From assembly GCA_027575765.1 (NCBI GenBank), contig JANBPT010000039.1, forward strand, positions 1 to 64,000: a stretch of DNA of 64,000 nt, read 5' to 3'. The notes below the pieces were generated by a model that was not told the DNA's origin, ran no database searches, and saw only the letters and a program-made list of their open reading frames with translations. This DNA comes from Tieghemiomyces parasiticus. Lineage: Eukaryota; Kickxellomycota; Dimargaritomycetes; Dimargaritales; Dimargaritaceae. The position numbers were made by a program, and so were the translations under genes. Below, one piece after another: positions 34,468 through 46,100 of the stretch. Positions within the stretch are counted from its first letter, which is position 1; each line of letters starts with the position of its first letter.

Positions 34468-35450
34468 CCATGCGAGTGGAGGTGGAGCGATAGGGAAGTA
34501 GCCAGCGGGCCCCGATGAAGCACGTACCCGTTAGAGTCCTTAGCACACATCCGCGTATAGTAACCTTAATAGGCCAAAGGCGAGCGCAGGAAGCCACCTC
34601 CCTCCCTGCCTGATGCTAACCTAGTTCGGGTGCCCACTGGGAATTCAAGGGGATGCCCACCATACCGACGAGCTGCACCCCGGGTGAGAGGGATTGGCGT
34701 GTACGGTTATAGCAAAGGCCAAGCCACCGAAGAGGTTCGGAATCGTGCCCAGTGGCTAGAAGCGGCCGATAGGCAGGCCTTTCCCCTCCTCTCCCTCTCC
34801 TCGGCCGACCAGTCTCGTAGCCGTGGCCGGACGGCAACTCTTTACTGGTTGCGGATGCTATCGACCCACTGCCACATGCTACACGATGCAATAAACTCAA
34901 CCGCCCGGCCCTTTCGCCTTCCCAAGCCCCTCGGTGTTTAGCGCCCACCCGTCAGGTTACCTCCATCACGAAGTTTCGTGAACCGTGAACATCGGACGAA
35001 TGGATAATCCCCCTTGCGAAACCGGTTACGTAGCAGTAGGCCTTGCCGCCGGCTAAACCCATCCCGCCCCGGCTCTGCCACTGCCGCCACTCTCACTCTG
35101 CCGCGGCTAGGTGAACCGCTGGACGCTGCTCACTCGGATCCACCCCCGCTCCTCTAGGTTGACGGAATGCCATGGCTACGTGGGTGGGGAGAAGTGGAGA
35201 GGGGGGGAAACGTATCACACCGACCCGCGCGGCCAATTAATAACTGGAGCTGTTCCATCGTAATCCTAACGGGTCAGAACGGCTGCTATGTACACTCGGT
35301 CTGCCACCAGTCGCTGGGGGAGGGGCGGTGGAGAGAGGCCACGTCACGGTTCTCGTGGACCGCGTCCTAGCGCACCCACGAGCCGGCCAGTGGATGCGAA
35401 GTAATCCCGTGCATGGTAGAGAGTCTAGAGCGCCGCCCATTTACCCGGCA
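34468..35450. other. non-coding tract with a second weak open frame
   Basis: A 103-codon frame at 34630-34941 (+) has a fairly coding-like middle (ATEEVRNRAQWLEAADRQAF) but no recognised family. Nothing else is supported. Confidence 0.35.
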
Positions 35451-37305
35451 TTAATTCTTACGGTGATAAAATAGCCTGTGGCGGCCGTTTTCGAAATCTC
35501 GGCGAGGGAGCGACCAGGGCATATCAGATGGACACCAGGCTATCGCCGCTCGCCCTTGAGTTGTACTTTTTTTTTCTTGCCGTAGTACAAGGCCCAGTCT
35601 TTCCCGCACCCCAGCTCCTCCGCAGTCAATGCACACACAGTGCGCCCGGACCAGAGCAGCTCTAGTGGTTACTAGGCGGGGCAGGCGAGTGGGACGCGGT
35701 CAGCCAGGCACGAAGGAAAAGGAAAGAAATATTGGCCCAGGGTAACCTGTCAAGACAATGCAGTGATGGTGAATCGATAGAAAAAAAAAAGGTGACCTTA
35801 GGGCCAGGGTTATTCCCTCTAGCCCCGGAGTGCCAATCGCGTGTGTCCACGGTTGCCCGCTACTCCACGGCATATACGCACACACCCACTTCTCCGTCTA
35901 TGCGGAACATCGCCGGCTACTTCTTCAGCACCCCGTGGCCATCCGATATGAAGCCCCTTGGGCCCCGATCGCCGGGTCCCCCCCACCCCCCCCCTATACC
36001 TCATCCGTTAGCCGTGGCCCACCGCCAACCAGCATTTCACCCTTCCCTGTACACACGGGACAGCACCATCGGCGCTTGCCCGTCATCCTTCATCATCTCC
36101 TTTTCTTATTGGCTTGCTGCGGTCCGAACGAGGGGCCCCGTGCATCGGTTCGGGGGTGTACTGAGGAAATACCGATCGACATTGCCTACGGCCTCCACCC
36201 CAATAAATCTATCCACCCCTTCCTCTCCACCTACCCAGGTTAGCCACCCCATTTGGATGACCCGTACTTCCCCCTCCCCCTCGGGCCCTCTTGCCGTTGT
36301 AACTTAATCCCTCCCCGTCATCCGCCTCCCCTGGTTTTGCTCAGGACCCCTCCCCACTTCACTCCGTTACTTTGCTCGCCTGGGCACCACACAGAACCGC
36401 CCTCATCACGATGTATGTCTGAATCCCGCTCCTGCCACGGTTCCATATAAATACGTGCCGCCTTTCCCAACCCCTTCGCTTGACAATTTATAATGCACAT
36501 ACTTCAACCAATTATCTAGCCCGTGTCGTGAAAGCCAGATAACCTACTCCGCCTCACTTCACCCGTGACTATTGCTCCTCACCTCTGTCCACGGCACAAG
36601 CCCTTCCGAGGTGCCGATTTTTGACACCTACCTGCCTCTCTAGGTCCTACCATCCCACTTGAACCGCCTTTGTACAACACCCCCAACGCTTCCCGTTCGC
36701 TTCCTCCGCTTTATCTTGTAACACTCGGTAGCACACGCCACCTCACTCCTCGCCGCTCTGGTCCTGATCAGCCTCCCCCGTCGCTACGCACTGCTGGCTT
36801 TCAGTCCCCGCCCAAACCAAGCAACCCTCCGAGTTTAGTGCCATCAGATTTTTGATGGACGTTGTGCCTGGACCTTCCCCATCTTTTTTTTCCGTTCTAG
36901 CCCTTTCCCTTCCCGCCTTCTCCAACTGGCCCTGCGAGACCTGAGCCGTCGGGTATATAATCTGCCAATCCCCACTCCCTTGGCCGCTAACATTAATCCT
37001 ACCCGCCACCTCTTTTACGTTTTCAACCCCGTATCCTCCACTCCACCGTTTCTGTTCTAGAACCGGGTTTATTGATCTGGTATTCTTCCGACGCTTTCTG
37101 GACTGCGCCCTAGCCTTTCCTCTTTGGGACTCCCCCCATCCTCCTTCCCGCTGACCTGTACGCTCTCCCCTGACACTGCTGATTTTTGCATCGCCACCCC
37201 ACGCCCCTTCCCCCCTTAACCTTCCTTCCCACTCTACTTGATCCGATCCGTCGGTCACGGAGTCTACACGTCACTGCCCACTTTAATTTATCCGCTCGCC
37301 TCGCC
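35451..37305 (+). promoter_or_regulatory. long pyrimidine-rich upstream region and leader of the C2H2 gene
   Basis: From about 35940 to the ATG at 37306 the plus strand is strikingly C/T-rich, about 1.3 kb, far longer than the 100-400 nt leaders of other genes here. TATA-like elements occur at 36444-36452 (CATATAAATAC) and 36954-36961 (TATATAAT). The second, about 350 nt before the ATG, is the better core-promoter candidate. Antisense open frames here are products of the skewed composition. Confidence 0.45.
36954..36961 (+). promoter_or_regulatory. TATA box of the C2H2 gene
   Basis: GGGTATATAATCTGCC, 345-352 nt upstream of the ATG, inside the pyrimidine-rich leader. Confidence 0.4.
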
Positions 37306-38586
37306 ATGGATATCCGTACTCTGCTCAACCACCCGGCGACGGAGTCTACACGGCACGGCGCCTCACCCGCCCCCCAGGTTGAGGACCACCAGCTGCTCCT
37401 GATGCTGGGCAAGCGGCCACAGGCCGAGCATTCTCAACCCACCTTGGCCCGCAGTCACTCCGACAAGGCCTCCACTGCCAGCCCACCACTCTCACCCCTC
37501 TGCATTGACGAGGAGGAGGAGGACGATGAAGATACGACCGGCCTGGATACCGCCTTGCTCATGGAGGGCGCTGAGCGCCCCTACATTTGCCGGTGGTCCG
37601 AGTGCCAGAAGGCCTTCGCCCGCAAGTCCGACCTGATGCGCCATCGCCGTATCCACACTGGCGAGCGGCCTTACCCATGTGACTGGCCTGGCTGCGGCAA
37701 GCGCTTCATTCAGCGCTCGGCCCTCACCGTCCACTACCGCACCCACACTGGCGAGCGGCCTCACCTCTGCGAGTTCTGCGGCAAAAACTTTAGCGACTCC
37801 TCCTCCCTGGCCAGGCATCGGCGCACCCACACGGGCAAACGCCCGTACGCCTGCGACCACGCCGGCTGCGGCCGGACCTTCACCCGGCGGACTACGCTCA
37901 CCAAGCACCAGCTTACCCATGACAGCAACTGGAAGTCGTACCAGGTCAGCAATCCCACCGCCCACCGCAGCGCCTCCTCTCTGGACTCGCCCACCGCCTC
38001 AGAAGCGACCGTCGACTCTGGCTTGTCCGCCCTGTCGGTACCCAACTCCCCGCTCCATCTCCTGGTTCTTCCTCCAGTCTCAGGCCCCTCCAGCGCCCCC
38101 GCGACCGCCACCTCCTACCGCTCGGTCAGTCCCGCCAGCAGCGCCCCCGTCGCCTCCGGCCCCCACCGCCACCGCCACCACCCGCTGTCGTCGCCCCACC
38201 AGTCCGGCACCGCCCGGTCAACCCCTTATCCATCACCCGCCTACCATACGTCGTGGTCACCGGCCTACCCGGTCTCCCCTGACCACCTCTACCCCCACCA
38301 CCACCACCCTTACCTCCACGCGGGCCACGCCTCCTCGGCCCCCGCTTTGGGCGGCCGGACTAGTTCCTCCTCCGGCAATGACACAACGCCACTGCCGCCC
38401 CTGCATCTGGCTAACCCACACGGTTACCAGCACACACCTGCCACCTCCCATCACCCCGCTCAAGTCCAACCGTCTGTGGCTCCGAAGACTGCTGCATACC
38501 CTCGGCATCTGGTTGACCACGCCCTACCCCCTCTGCACTACATTGACCACGTCTGCCCAGCGGCTACCACGTACGGGTCTTACTAA
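37306..38586 (+). CDS. C2H2 zinc-finger transcription factor (four fingers)
   Basis: Single exon, 426 aa. The start at 37306 has a CGCCATGG context; an upstream in-frame ATG at 37186 adds only leader-like sequence. Residues 1-60 are Ser/Thr/Pro-rich, followed by an acidic run (69-76). Four tandem C2H2 fingers follow with TGERP/TGKRP linkers: finger 1 C95/C100/H113/H117, finger 2 C125/C130/H143/H147, finger 3 C155/C158/H171/H175, finger 4 C183/C188/H201/H205. SDLMRHRRIH, FIQRSALTVH, FSDSSSLARH and TRRTTLTKH match a widespread fungal four-finger class whose members bind DNA in the nucleus. The C-terminal 220 residues are Pro/Ser/Ala-rich with His clusters (HRHRHH, HLYPHHHHPYLHAGH) and are likely an activation or condensation region. 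No gene is recognised for 13 kb upstream or 19 kb downstream. The exact orthologue is not assigned. Confidence 0.93.
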   Translation: MDIRTLLNHPATESTRHGASPAPQVEDHQLLLMLGKRPQAEHSQPTLARSHSDKASTASPPLSPLCIDEEEEDDEDTTGLDTALLMEGAERPYICRWSECQKAFARKSDLMRHRRIHTGERPYPCDWPGCGKRFIQRSALTVHYRTHTGERPHLCEFCGKNFSDSSSLARHRRTHTGKRPYACDHAGCGRTFTRRTTLTKHQLTHDSNWKSYQVSNPTAHRSASSLDSPTASEATVDSGLSALSVPNSPLHLLVLPPVSGPSSAPATATSYRSVSPASSAPVASGPHRHRHHPLSSPHQSGTARSTPYPSPAYHTSWSPAYPVSPDHLYPHHHHPYLHAGHASSAPALGGRTSSSSGNDTTPLPPLHLANPHGYQHTPATSHHPAQVQPSVAPKTAAYPRHLVDHALPPLHYIDHVCPAATTYGSY

Positions 38587-41488
38587 GCCCCCCCCCATTT
38601 CCACCCCTCTACTCGCAGTATGTCTTGTGTATTTTAGAATCCATACCATCCCCTCCCTCAAACCCCCCTTTTTGTTCATCTCCCATCCCAGCATCCCCCC
38701 CGCTCGATTGTGCGGACTAATTGTGTAATGTCACCCGTCCTCTCATTTTTTTTCTCTCACTACCACATGCGCATCGTGCTATTCTCACCCATACTTTATT
38801 TATCTCCCTCCCCCCTCCCCTTTGGTCCGCGACCGTGTATCTATTTCTCCCCATTAATTTTTCGAAACGCTAATGAAGACTCCCCGGCCTCCTTGCACGC
38901 ACATTGTCACCCATCCTTCATGGGATAGCACGTAAACTGACTAGCGCATTACGAGTGCCATGGTAGGGTCAAGATGGCTTTTCTTGGCGGACTATTTTGG
39001 GAGTTATGAAGATCGATTCTCAAAAAGGGGTGGTGGTCGTCTGTGACACCCAATGGCTAGCTGAGTGTGACAGGTGGCGGTGGATGGTGGGAGGGAGTGG
39101 AGAGTTCCACCCAAGGCAGGGCCTGATGGCCTAGCTGCGGGAAGACGGGAAAGGAGGCCAGCGGTAAAACGACAGTCGAGTTCTAATCTGATAGGACGGT
39201 CGGAGTGAAGACGGGAAACAGCACAGCCATGACAGAGGCACGCGAGGCAGCTGATGCGATGTACCTGCTGGACGAGCCCCAATGACCCGGCGATGGTACT
39301 GGGCAAGACAATCCAACCGGAGGGGGCCGTGTCCACGCGCGCGCGCGGAGATGGGGAGAGAGAAGAGTGGCGACGGCGATCGGTATGCTCCTGTGTATAA
39401 TCCATTCCCCTTCCACTCGTCCTTTCTCCCTTGCACTGTCTCGCCATGGACAGGCGGAGCGACTAGCTTCTCGCCACCTATACGCATTGGTCGCTGGCTA
39501 GAATTCCTCCAGCCCGCCTACTAGTTCGGCACTGAAGGATAAAGCTTTGCCTTTTGCACATCCATACGGAGCCTGCAGTCAACCTTACCCGTCGATGGTG
39601 GCTACCTTAGCTTTCACTCTCACTCTCACCCATTCCACCACCCCTTTGTCGCCCTCCCCTCCCTCCCTTCACGCCTCTCTCCCTCCTTAAGCCACCGATA
39701 TGTACCAGCCCTTACAATAACCGGGTGCCAACACCCGCACCCCTTACTTCCCCCCTTCCCTATCAATTGCCCCACTCCTGTTTGATCGAACGGGGTGCAC
39801 GTTCCTTCGATGTCACTCGTATATTGTGTACATATAAATATGTGTGTGTGCTTTTGTTTTTTTCTTTCGTTGTGAACCTCACCACCCCACTCTTCCGGGT
39901 TTGACTCATAGAGGTTTGGGTTACACACGGACCACTAGTGTGAGCCTCGTGATAGGTTGGAGCAAAACAAGCAGGGAGGGGGGCGAGGTGCAAGAATGTA
40001 TGCTGGGGAGGATGGGAGGGAAGAAGAACGAATATCCGTCAGGCTTGGCATAGGCCGACGTTTGCGTGCAGAGAAACTCATTGGAGAAGAGGGAATACAG
40101 ATAATGATAAATAAAAGAAGGGAAGAGTGGGTGGTCCTAGCGCCGATCCCACTTGATACCTTCCCGTTCATTCACCCTACCTCCAATCACCCATGCCATA
40201 TGACAATTGGATAGAGCATGGTTATTTTTCTTTTTTTTTTTAGAAAAAGGAGTAATTCTTGACCTAAATAGGGGGATATCATTGCCATTGTCCATTAAGA
40301 GCAGGACGAGTAGGCGGATGATAGGTTCGACCATCAGCACAGTCCACTCTGTGACTCGATGCACGGACTACTGTGGGAATGTGTGGGGGGGGGGAGAGAG
40401 AAGACGTAGTCACGAGAGAGTTAGGTCAATCGACGTATATAGCCTCTGCTCGCAGTTTAGTGAGACACAGTGAGGGGTGCAGCATGTCTTCTCTATTGAT
40501 GCATGGGAGCTACGCATGGCACGGAGGAATAGGATATTGGCGAGCCCGCTGGGTGTGTGTGTGTCGTCTGGATGGTGTGACGTCGGTATGCATTGTCCTG
40601 TATCAAAGTATAATACGGATTGGTTCGGTGGAGTTACAATTCGAGTGGCCCTGTTTAAAGCGTGAGCGGAACCCACCTACTCTAATCTGTTAACCCCCAC
40701 ACCTAACAGTCTGGCAGTGCCCGGTGCGCGTTATTGAAAGACGGCAAGGCTTTGTGAACGGCTACAAATATATAAACATGAGCGTGGTTACACTAAAAAT
40801 GCCATCTCCCCATCCCACTCACTCACCTAACATCATCTCTTTCACTCTCTCTCTCTGCCTCCCAACTCTCGCCCTTCAAGTGCTTAAAACGGCCGCGGCG
40901 GATCGCTGCTAAGCAGTCATGGTTGTCCGCCCATCCTCTTGGCGTCATAGCGTGTCGACTTTTCTCTACTTGGCGCTCTGACGCCCTTACACCCTAGTTC
41001 TCCGCTTGGTCAGAAGGTTTTGTTAGTTTACGCACCTGGGTTGCCGAACGGGAGGATAATTGTGAATAAAAAGCGGGGATTGACCCACGGTCTCGGGTGG
41101 TTATTATCAGCAATGTGAATCCGCTACCTGGCAATTATTTTTATCCTTATACACGATGCGTGCCCATATCCATAGCTCGACGTGGGCAGTAGAAAAATGA
41201 ATATATCGCTCACGGATATAGGCTGACCTGGAATACGGCCGCCAACTTTGGACCAACCGTGGCGAGGAAAGGGGGTGGGAGAGGTAAGACACGGGCCATA
41301 ACGACTCCAATTGTAATGCCCATCAATGCCCACACTTCCAATATCCGGGGGGTTACACCTGGTAGCTGTGTGGGTCCTACAAGTGATGTACTTGTGGATA
41401 CGCCCGAACGAAGCCAACCGCCCTCGTCGCATCCTGACCCCAAGTAATAGCTCTTGCCACTCCCTCAGCGCCGTACCATAGATCAATA

Positions 41489-41490
<2 letters not shown>
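38587..41490. other. non-coding tract downstream of the C2H2 gene
   Basis: No recognised gene. Pyrimidine-rich plus-strand stretches lie at 38590-38850 and 39600-39780. A CG-alternating run (CGCGCGCGCG, about 39335-39346) and TG repeats near 39840 and 40553 are present. A TATA-like AAATATATAAAC lies near 40766, followed by CT-rich DNA without a gene. Confidence 0.5.

Positions 41491-41493
<3 letters not shown>

Positions 41494-41519
<26 letters not shown>
41494..41519 (+). repeat. (AC)n microsatellite
   Basis: Thirteen uninterrupted AC units. Confidence 0.9.
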
Positions 41520-42361
41520 GCAGACAGATATCACTGCGTAGGCGTGCTGGGATGGTGGAGTTTTTGGGAGGTACGTGATAAACACAGGTCTACCACCGTG
41601 CGGTAGAAGGATATTACCCGCCCACCATGCCCATTCCCAAACCTCGCTCATACACCCTCCCCCAAATCCAAGTAAACACCATGGGTCGCACCAGTCAGGG
41701 TTTTTTTGAGGGGAAGCTTGAAGTGTAGAGGGCGCTTGATCCGGGACATAAACAGTTTTTGAATAGGAGTGACGGCTGTGTGTTACAGGCTCAACGAGGA
41801 TACTCTATCGGCGCATTGGATGCTCTGCCTAGCCCGCTTCCCTCCCACCAGCCTCGTAGGGTGTCACACACATGGCAAGCGAGACCCGGCCTCCACGAAA
41901 GAAAACTAGAACCAAAAAAAAGGGTAAAAGGTAAGGGGAAGAGGGAAACAATGTAGTCTGCAACCCAGAAACCACCAATAACCAAAAATAAAATAAAACT
42001 ACAGGGTAATCCTATCACCAGTGGGGTCAATCCGTTGTTGGTGGAGTGGCGATACGGAAAAGGAATAAGGACTGGCTTGTACCTACTCCTAAAACTGATG
42101 TACCTGTCAAACGGCACTTTCACTCGCCTCGCCAGCCCAACGTTCTACAATCTTTACCCTCTCTCTCACTCCACTTACTCCATATCCACTCCACATCATA
42201 AACCTTTAGAACAGGTCCATATCTGATGGGCCCGGCGTAGCTGGGGTGTACACAGCCAAACCCCCTCCCCATTGGTACTAGAGAGGTGGAGGGGAGGGAA
42301 AAGTGAGGCTAGTAAAAAAGGGAGATAGGAAGATCTTGCGTTAATATGTAACTGTGATTCG

Positions 42362-42453
42362 GTGGGGAGGGGGGTTTGTGAAGGGGAGGGGAGTTTGAAG
42401 TACAAAGAGAAGATGAGGGGGTGGGGAGGGGGGGAGAGAGATGTGGGGTGGGG
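42362..42453 (+). other. G-run cluster with G-quadruplex potential
   Basis: Two dense groups of G-runs: GGGGAGGGGGG then GGGGAGGGG at 42364-42391, and G5-T-G4-A-G7 at 42417-42434 followed by GGGGTGGGG. The second group alone meets the four-run, short-loop rule if the G7 is split. Confidence 0.6.
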
Positions 42454-43820
42454 AAGAGCCGGTGTGTGAGTGAGATACAGACCAACGGACCCTTCCGACT
42501 GGCAGCCAGTTATCTCACGGTGGGGATTGTGACGCCCGGGCCATCTCTCCTAGGTACTCGGATTTTTCCCCTCTATCGGAATTTCCCACCTGTCTCTGGT
42601 AGCTTATCCCTTGGTATTACCTCCCCCGCCCCCCCAGTCGACTTCCCTCGATCCTCTTCCAATCTCCGCTCTCTATCCTGAAGATACCCGTGCCTTCTAC
42701 AAGTTGTTGGCCGTGTGTCTCACCCTTCCCATATATTAGTGCCCATCCCGAGGGGGTTAAATTCGTGTAATATTCACCGTAGGGACCTCAATTGAGGCGA
42801 TGGATTCTGAATATCCTCTACCCCCCCGTCCTCTGTCTATTCACTAAGGTTACTCGGTCATTCTCATCCCTTGCTCGGCGGGGGGCCTTTCTTTAGACTG
42901 TTCGGGTGTCGGAGAGCGACGAGGGGGGGGGCGGAGGAGCTAGCTAAGTCGTCCGATGTAACCTACATTTTTGCAGTTTTATGTGAGTCGTGCCTACTTC
43001 CACCACCCTCCACCCTTTCTCTACATCCCCTCTTGGTTTAGCATCCCCTTACATCCACACCCTGCTTAAACTACCACCTAAAGATCCCCCCGGCCCGAAA
43101 CGACAGTCTACTTCTCAGTCTGACCGTTTCCCATTAGTCGGATTCTTGGTGCTGTTATGGTCGATTTTGAAGTATATTAACTTCGCCCACTTCTTTCGTA
43201 GCAATTACATGGCGTCACGTAGGTATTTTTTCTATCGGGTATTTCATCGCAGCGAGCTTCCTACCACGACATCAGAGCATTATTAGACGGCTACTTTTAG
43301 GCCTTCAGAACCTATACGTTGCTAGTTCTCCCTCCTGTTGTGTGTTTTGAGACCCAGCGCTGTGGGCGTGTGTGTGTAAGTATGAGTATAAATCCAATTG
43401 TCACATCGCTTGTTCCGTTTTTTTAGTGTGGGCAATGTGGGTGGCTGGGACCATAGGTTTACCCGAGAGGCTGGACGGAAGGCAAGGTAGTGAAGGGCGA
43501 CGAATTGAAACTTACCGTCGGGGTTCTTGGACATAAATTAAAAGCAAAAACAACAACCCTTCACCTCCCCACCCGATACGGCGGTGTGCATTCCAAGAGC
43601 TTTGCACTCAAATTGATTGACCACTGTACGCAGTGAAATGTCTCTGCAGACCTTCCTTAACAGCCATTTGTCCGAGAATAATGGAGGGTAAATCATAGTG
43701 CATCGGGGAGGGAAATTCCGAGTCCGTTTGCGGTACCTCCAACGCCCAAATGCGGCGAGGCTGGCCGAGTTGACCCTAACGGTGCTTTGCTAACTTCTGC
43801 TACTATCTTTACCTCATGGC

Positions 43821-43848
43821 TCTCTCTCTCTCTCTCTCTCTCTCTCCT
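43821..43848 (+). repeat. (TC)14 microsatellite
   Basis: Fourteen uninterrupted TC units. Confidence 0.9.
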
Positions 43849-44976
43849 TCCCTTTTCTCCTCCCCTCCGGCCATGGCCGATCCGGGAAATTCGGATAAAC
43901 GTTGCCGCACGTCGTCATACAAGTATCCCGGTTGACATGAAACCTTGGTGCAGAAGAGGGTAATGATATTGAAAGGAGATGTGGATGATTATGAGCCAAA
44001 AACAAAGAAACGATGCCCCACCCATTATCGGATTTCGAATGATTACTGGACAAACTTACCATTGTTCCCCCCTCCCCTTCCCAACCCTCCTTCCCTCTCA
44101 CCCTCCCGTCCTACGAGGGACATGCAGTGTCGACCAACACGTTGCCATTTTCAGGCCTGTGAACTACACGACCCTAAAACGGGGAAGCGTAGAGGATCGA
44201 ATAGTAGAGCAAGCCGCCAGATCGGTTGAGGAGTCCACCTCTGGGCTCAAACCATCCGCTGTAATGCAGGGATCTCGAGCCAACCCGCTGCTCCCCACCA
44301 GAGTCCGTGAACGAAGGGGAGGGTGCGGGGAATTGGTCACAGTAGGACTCCCCGCCCTTCTCTTTGCATTCGGGTGACTTGTAGCTGCTACTGGACGAAG
44401 GCTCTCACCCCTCACCCTCTACCCTTCTCCTCCCCCACCCCCGGCCCTTCAACGTCATGTCAGCAGACGGTAACGTGCCTTCTTTCTCGTCCGATTCACT
44501 GGGTGCACATGGCCGTGGGTTCTAGAGCCCCTTCCTCCTCTTCCTCCCTGACGACAGACCTCTCATCCATATTTCCGTCGCTCAGTTATGACCGAGTAAT
44601 AACGTCTCCTTCCCGTATTTCTACACGCTGTCTAATGTCTCATTAATTACACCCTCTATCATATTTTTTACCTGCGGGTCCTACTATGTCCTCCTTCCCC
44701 ACTCCCCTTGAACTTCATCTGGCCTCCCCCAAGTTGGCGGGTAGAAGGAGCACCTCCCCCCCCCGTGCCCAGCACCCGAATAAGGCACTTATGGGTACTT
44801 GTCGGGCACGGTGCGGCATGAGATCGGATCCGAAGTGCACAGTCTTTGTGTAGGGAGGGGAGATGCGAAGTGATTATCCCATTTATCTGACACTTTCTCT
44901 CCCCTGAGCTTGGCAGATTTGCCATAATTTCTTGGCGCCTGAACCGAGCGTGGGTGTAGGTGGGATCGGATGCCCC

Positions 44977-44994
44977 TGTGTGTGTGTGTGTGTG
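44977..44994 (+). repeat. (TG)9 microsatellite
   Basis: Nine TG units, followed by CGTGCGCG. Confidence 0.85.
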
Positions 44995-45217
44995 CGTGCG
45001 CGGGTCAAGGAGTCAATACAATGTCTACTCATTATAGTATTCGGTTTCAGTCCAGGGGAGTAGGGAGACCCGTCTCGGAGGAATCCAGTACCATATATTG
45101 GTTTCTCGGGGCCATGGCTCTTGGTGACGTTCCGATAGATTCGAGATCGGCCGAGCCGTGGTCCAATGGTAAGTAAAAAGGGGGTACCCATTCTACAGCT
45201 CTGCACAAACTAAACGG

Positions 45218-45236
45218 GTGTGTGTGTGTGTGTGTG
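45218..45236 (+). repeat. (GT)n microsatellite
   Basis: Nine GT units, only about 220 nt after the previous TG run. Confidence 0.85.
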
Positions 45237-46100
45237 AAGAAGTAAGTCACCCCGTACCTCGTTACTGTTCCTTCAGTTCACCTCCATTGGCAACACCCTC
45301 ACGTATCACCCAGACTCTCTCCGCCTTAGCCAGTTGTCTGATGACATTACTTCGCTGGACTGCGCGCAACCGGGCGGCACGAGAGAGGGAGGGTCGGCAA
45401 TAAAGGTACCTTCTTGGGTCAAATGTCTTCATTCCCTCTCCTTGGCTCTACCGTAGATTTGGGGAGGGGTGGAGGTGGAGTGAGGTAGATATTAGGGTGA
45501 GGCGGAGGATAGGGGAAACTTGATGATATCTATGCCCTATTTACGCCTTACTAACCTTTCCCCGTCTCTATTTTCATCGACCGCCCACTTCGTTTACAAG
45601 CTCAACTACCACCCTTCTCACTATATCCTCTGCGGCTGTTCCTGGATAACGTCTGCACCCCCTCTTCCTACTGTCCTACTAAAGTTGTGATGTGTTCTAG
45701 TCTGGCCGTCTCGGGAGAGTTAGGCGGGGAATGGATACTGTAGCAAGGGCAGGGTCAAGGTAAATGGGCGGTACAGAAGGTGGGACGTGAATGGGTCAAC
45801 CTATCAGCAAAAGGTACCGAATAGAGGGGAGAAGGCGAGGGAGATAGCTCGGGCCCGACATTCCGGAACTGACGTCGACCCCCCTTCCCCCCAATGTTGC
45901 CTCCTTTAGTTTCATATCCCAAACGGCCTACACGTCCATTCTAGCATGTAACAGCCTGCCTAATTTGGCCCACACTGCGTAGGGTCGTACACGTTTCGGT
46001 GGCCACATCGTTTCAGAAAGCGTCCCTCCCTCGCAATAAAGAAATGAAATAAACATTGGGTAGCCCGTGCGTGTGAGGAGTGGAGTGGGAGGGGAACGAG

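Larger units (their letters stand above)
41520..46100. other. non-coding tract rich in G-runs and dinucleotide repeats
   Basis: No recognised gene. It contains the G-run cluster at 42362-42453, the (TC)14 and two TG repeats listed separately, and pyrimidine-rich stretches at 44040-44110, 44400-44460, 44680-44765 and 45540-45680. Open frames of 60-130 codons have no family resemblance. Confidence 0.5.

Noticed and set aside
35732..36307. 191-codon plus-strand frame upstream of the C2H2 gene
   Set aside because: No family resemblance; Pro/Ser/Thr-rich from C/T-rich DNA.
36743..37258. 171-codon minus-strand frame upstream of the C2H2 gene
   Set aside because: Gly/Glu/Arg-rich translation of a C/T-rich leader in antisense; composition explains its openness.
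45150..45215. tRNA-like A-box phrase (GTGGTCCAATGGTAAG)
   Set aside because: No matching B box (GGTTCGANNCC) and no cloverleaf could be drawn.
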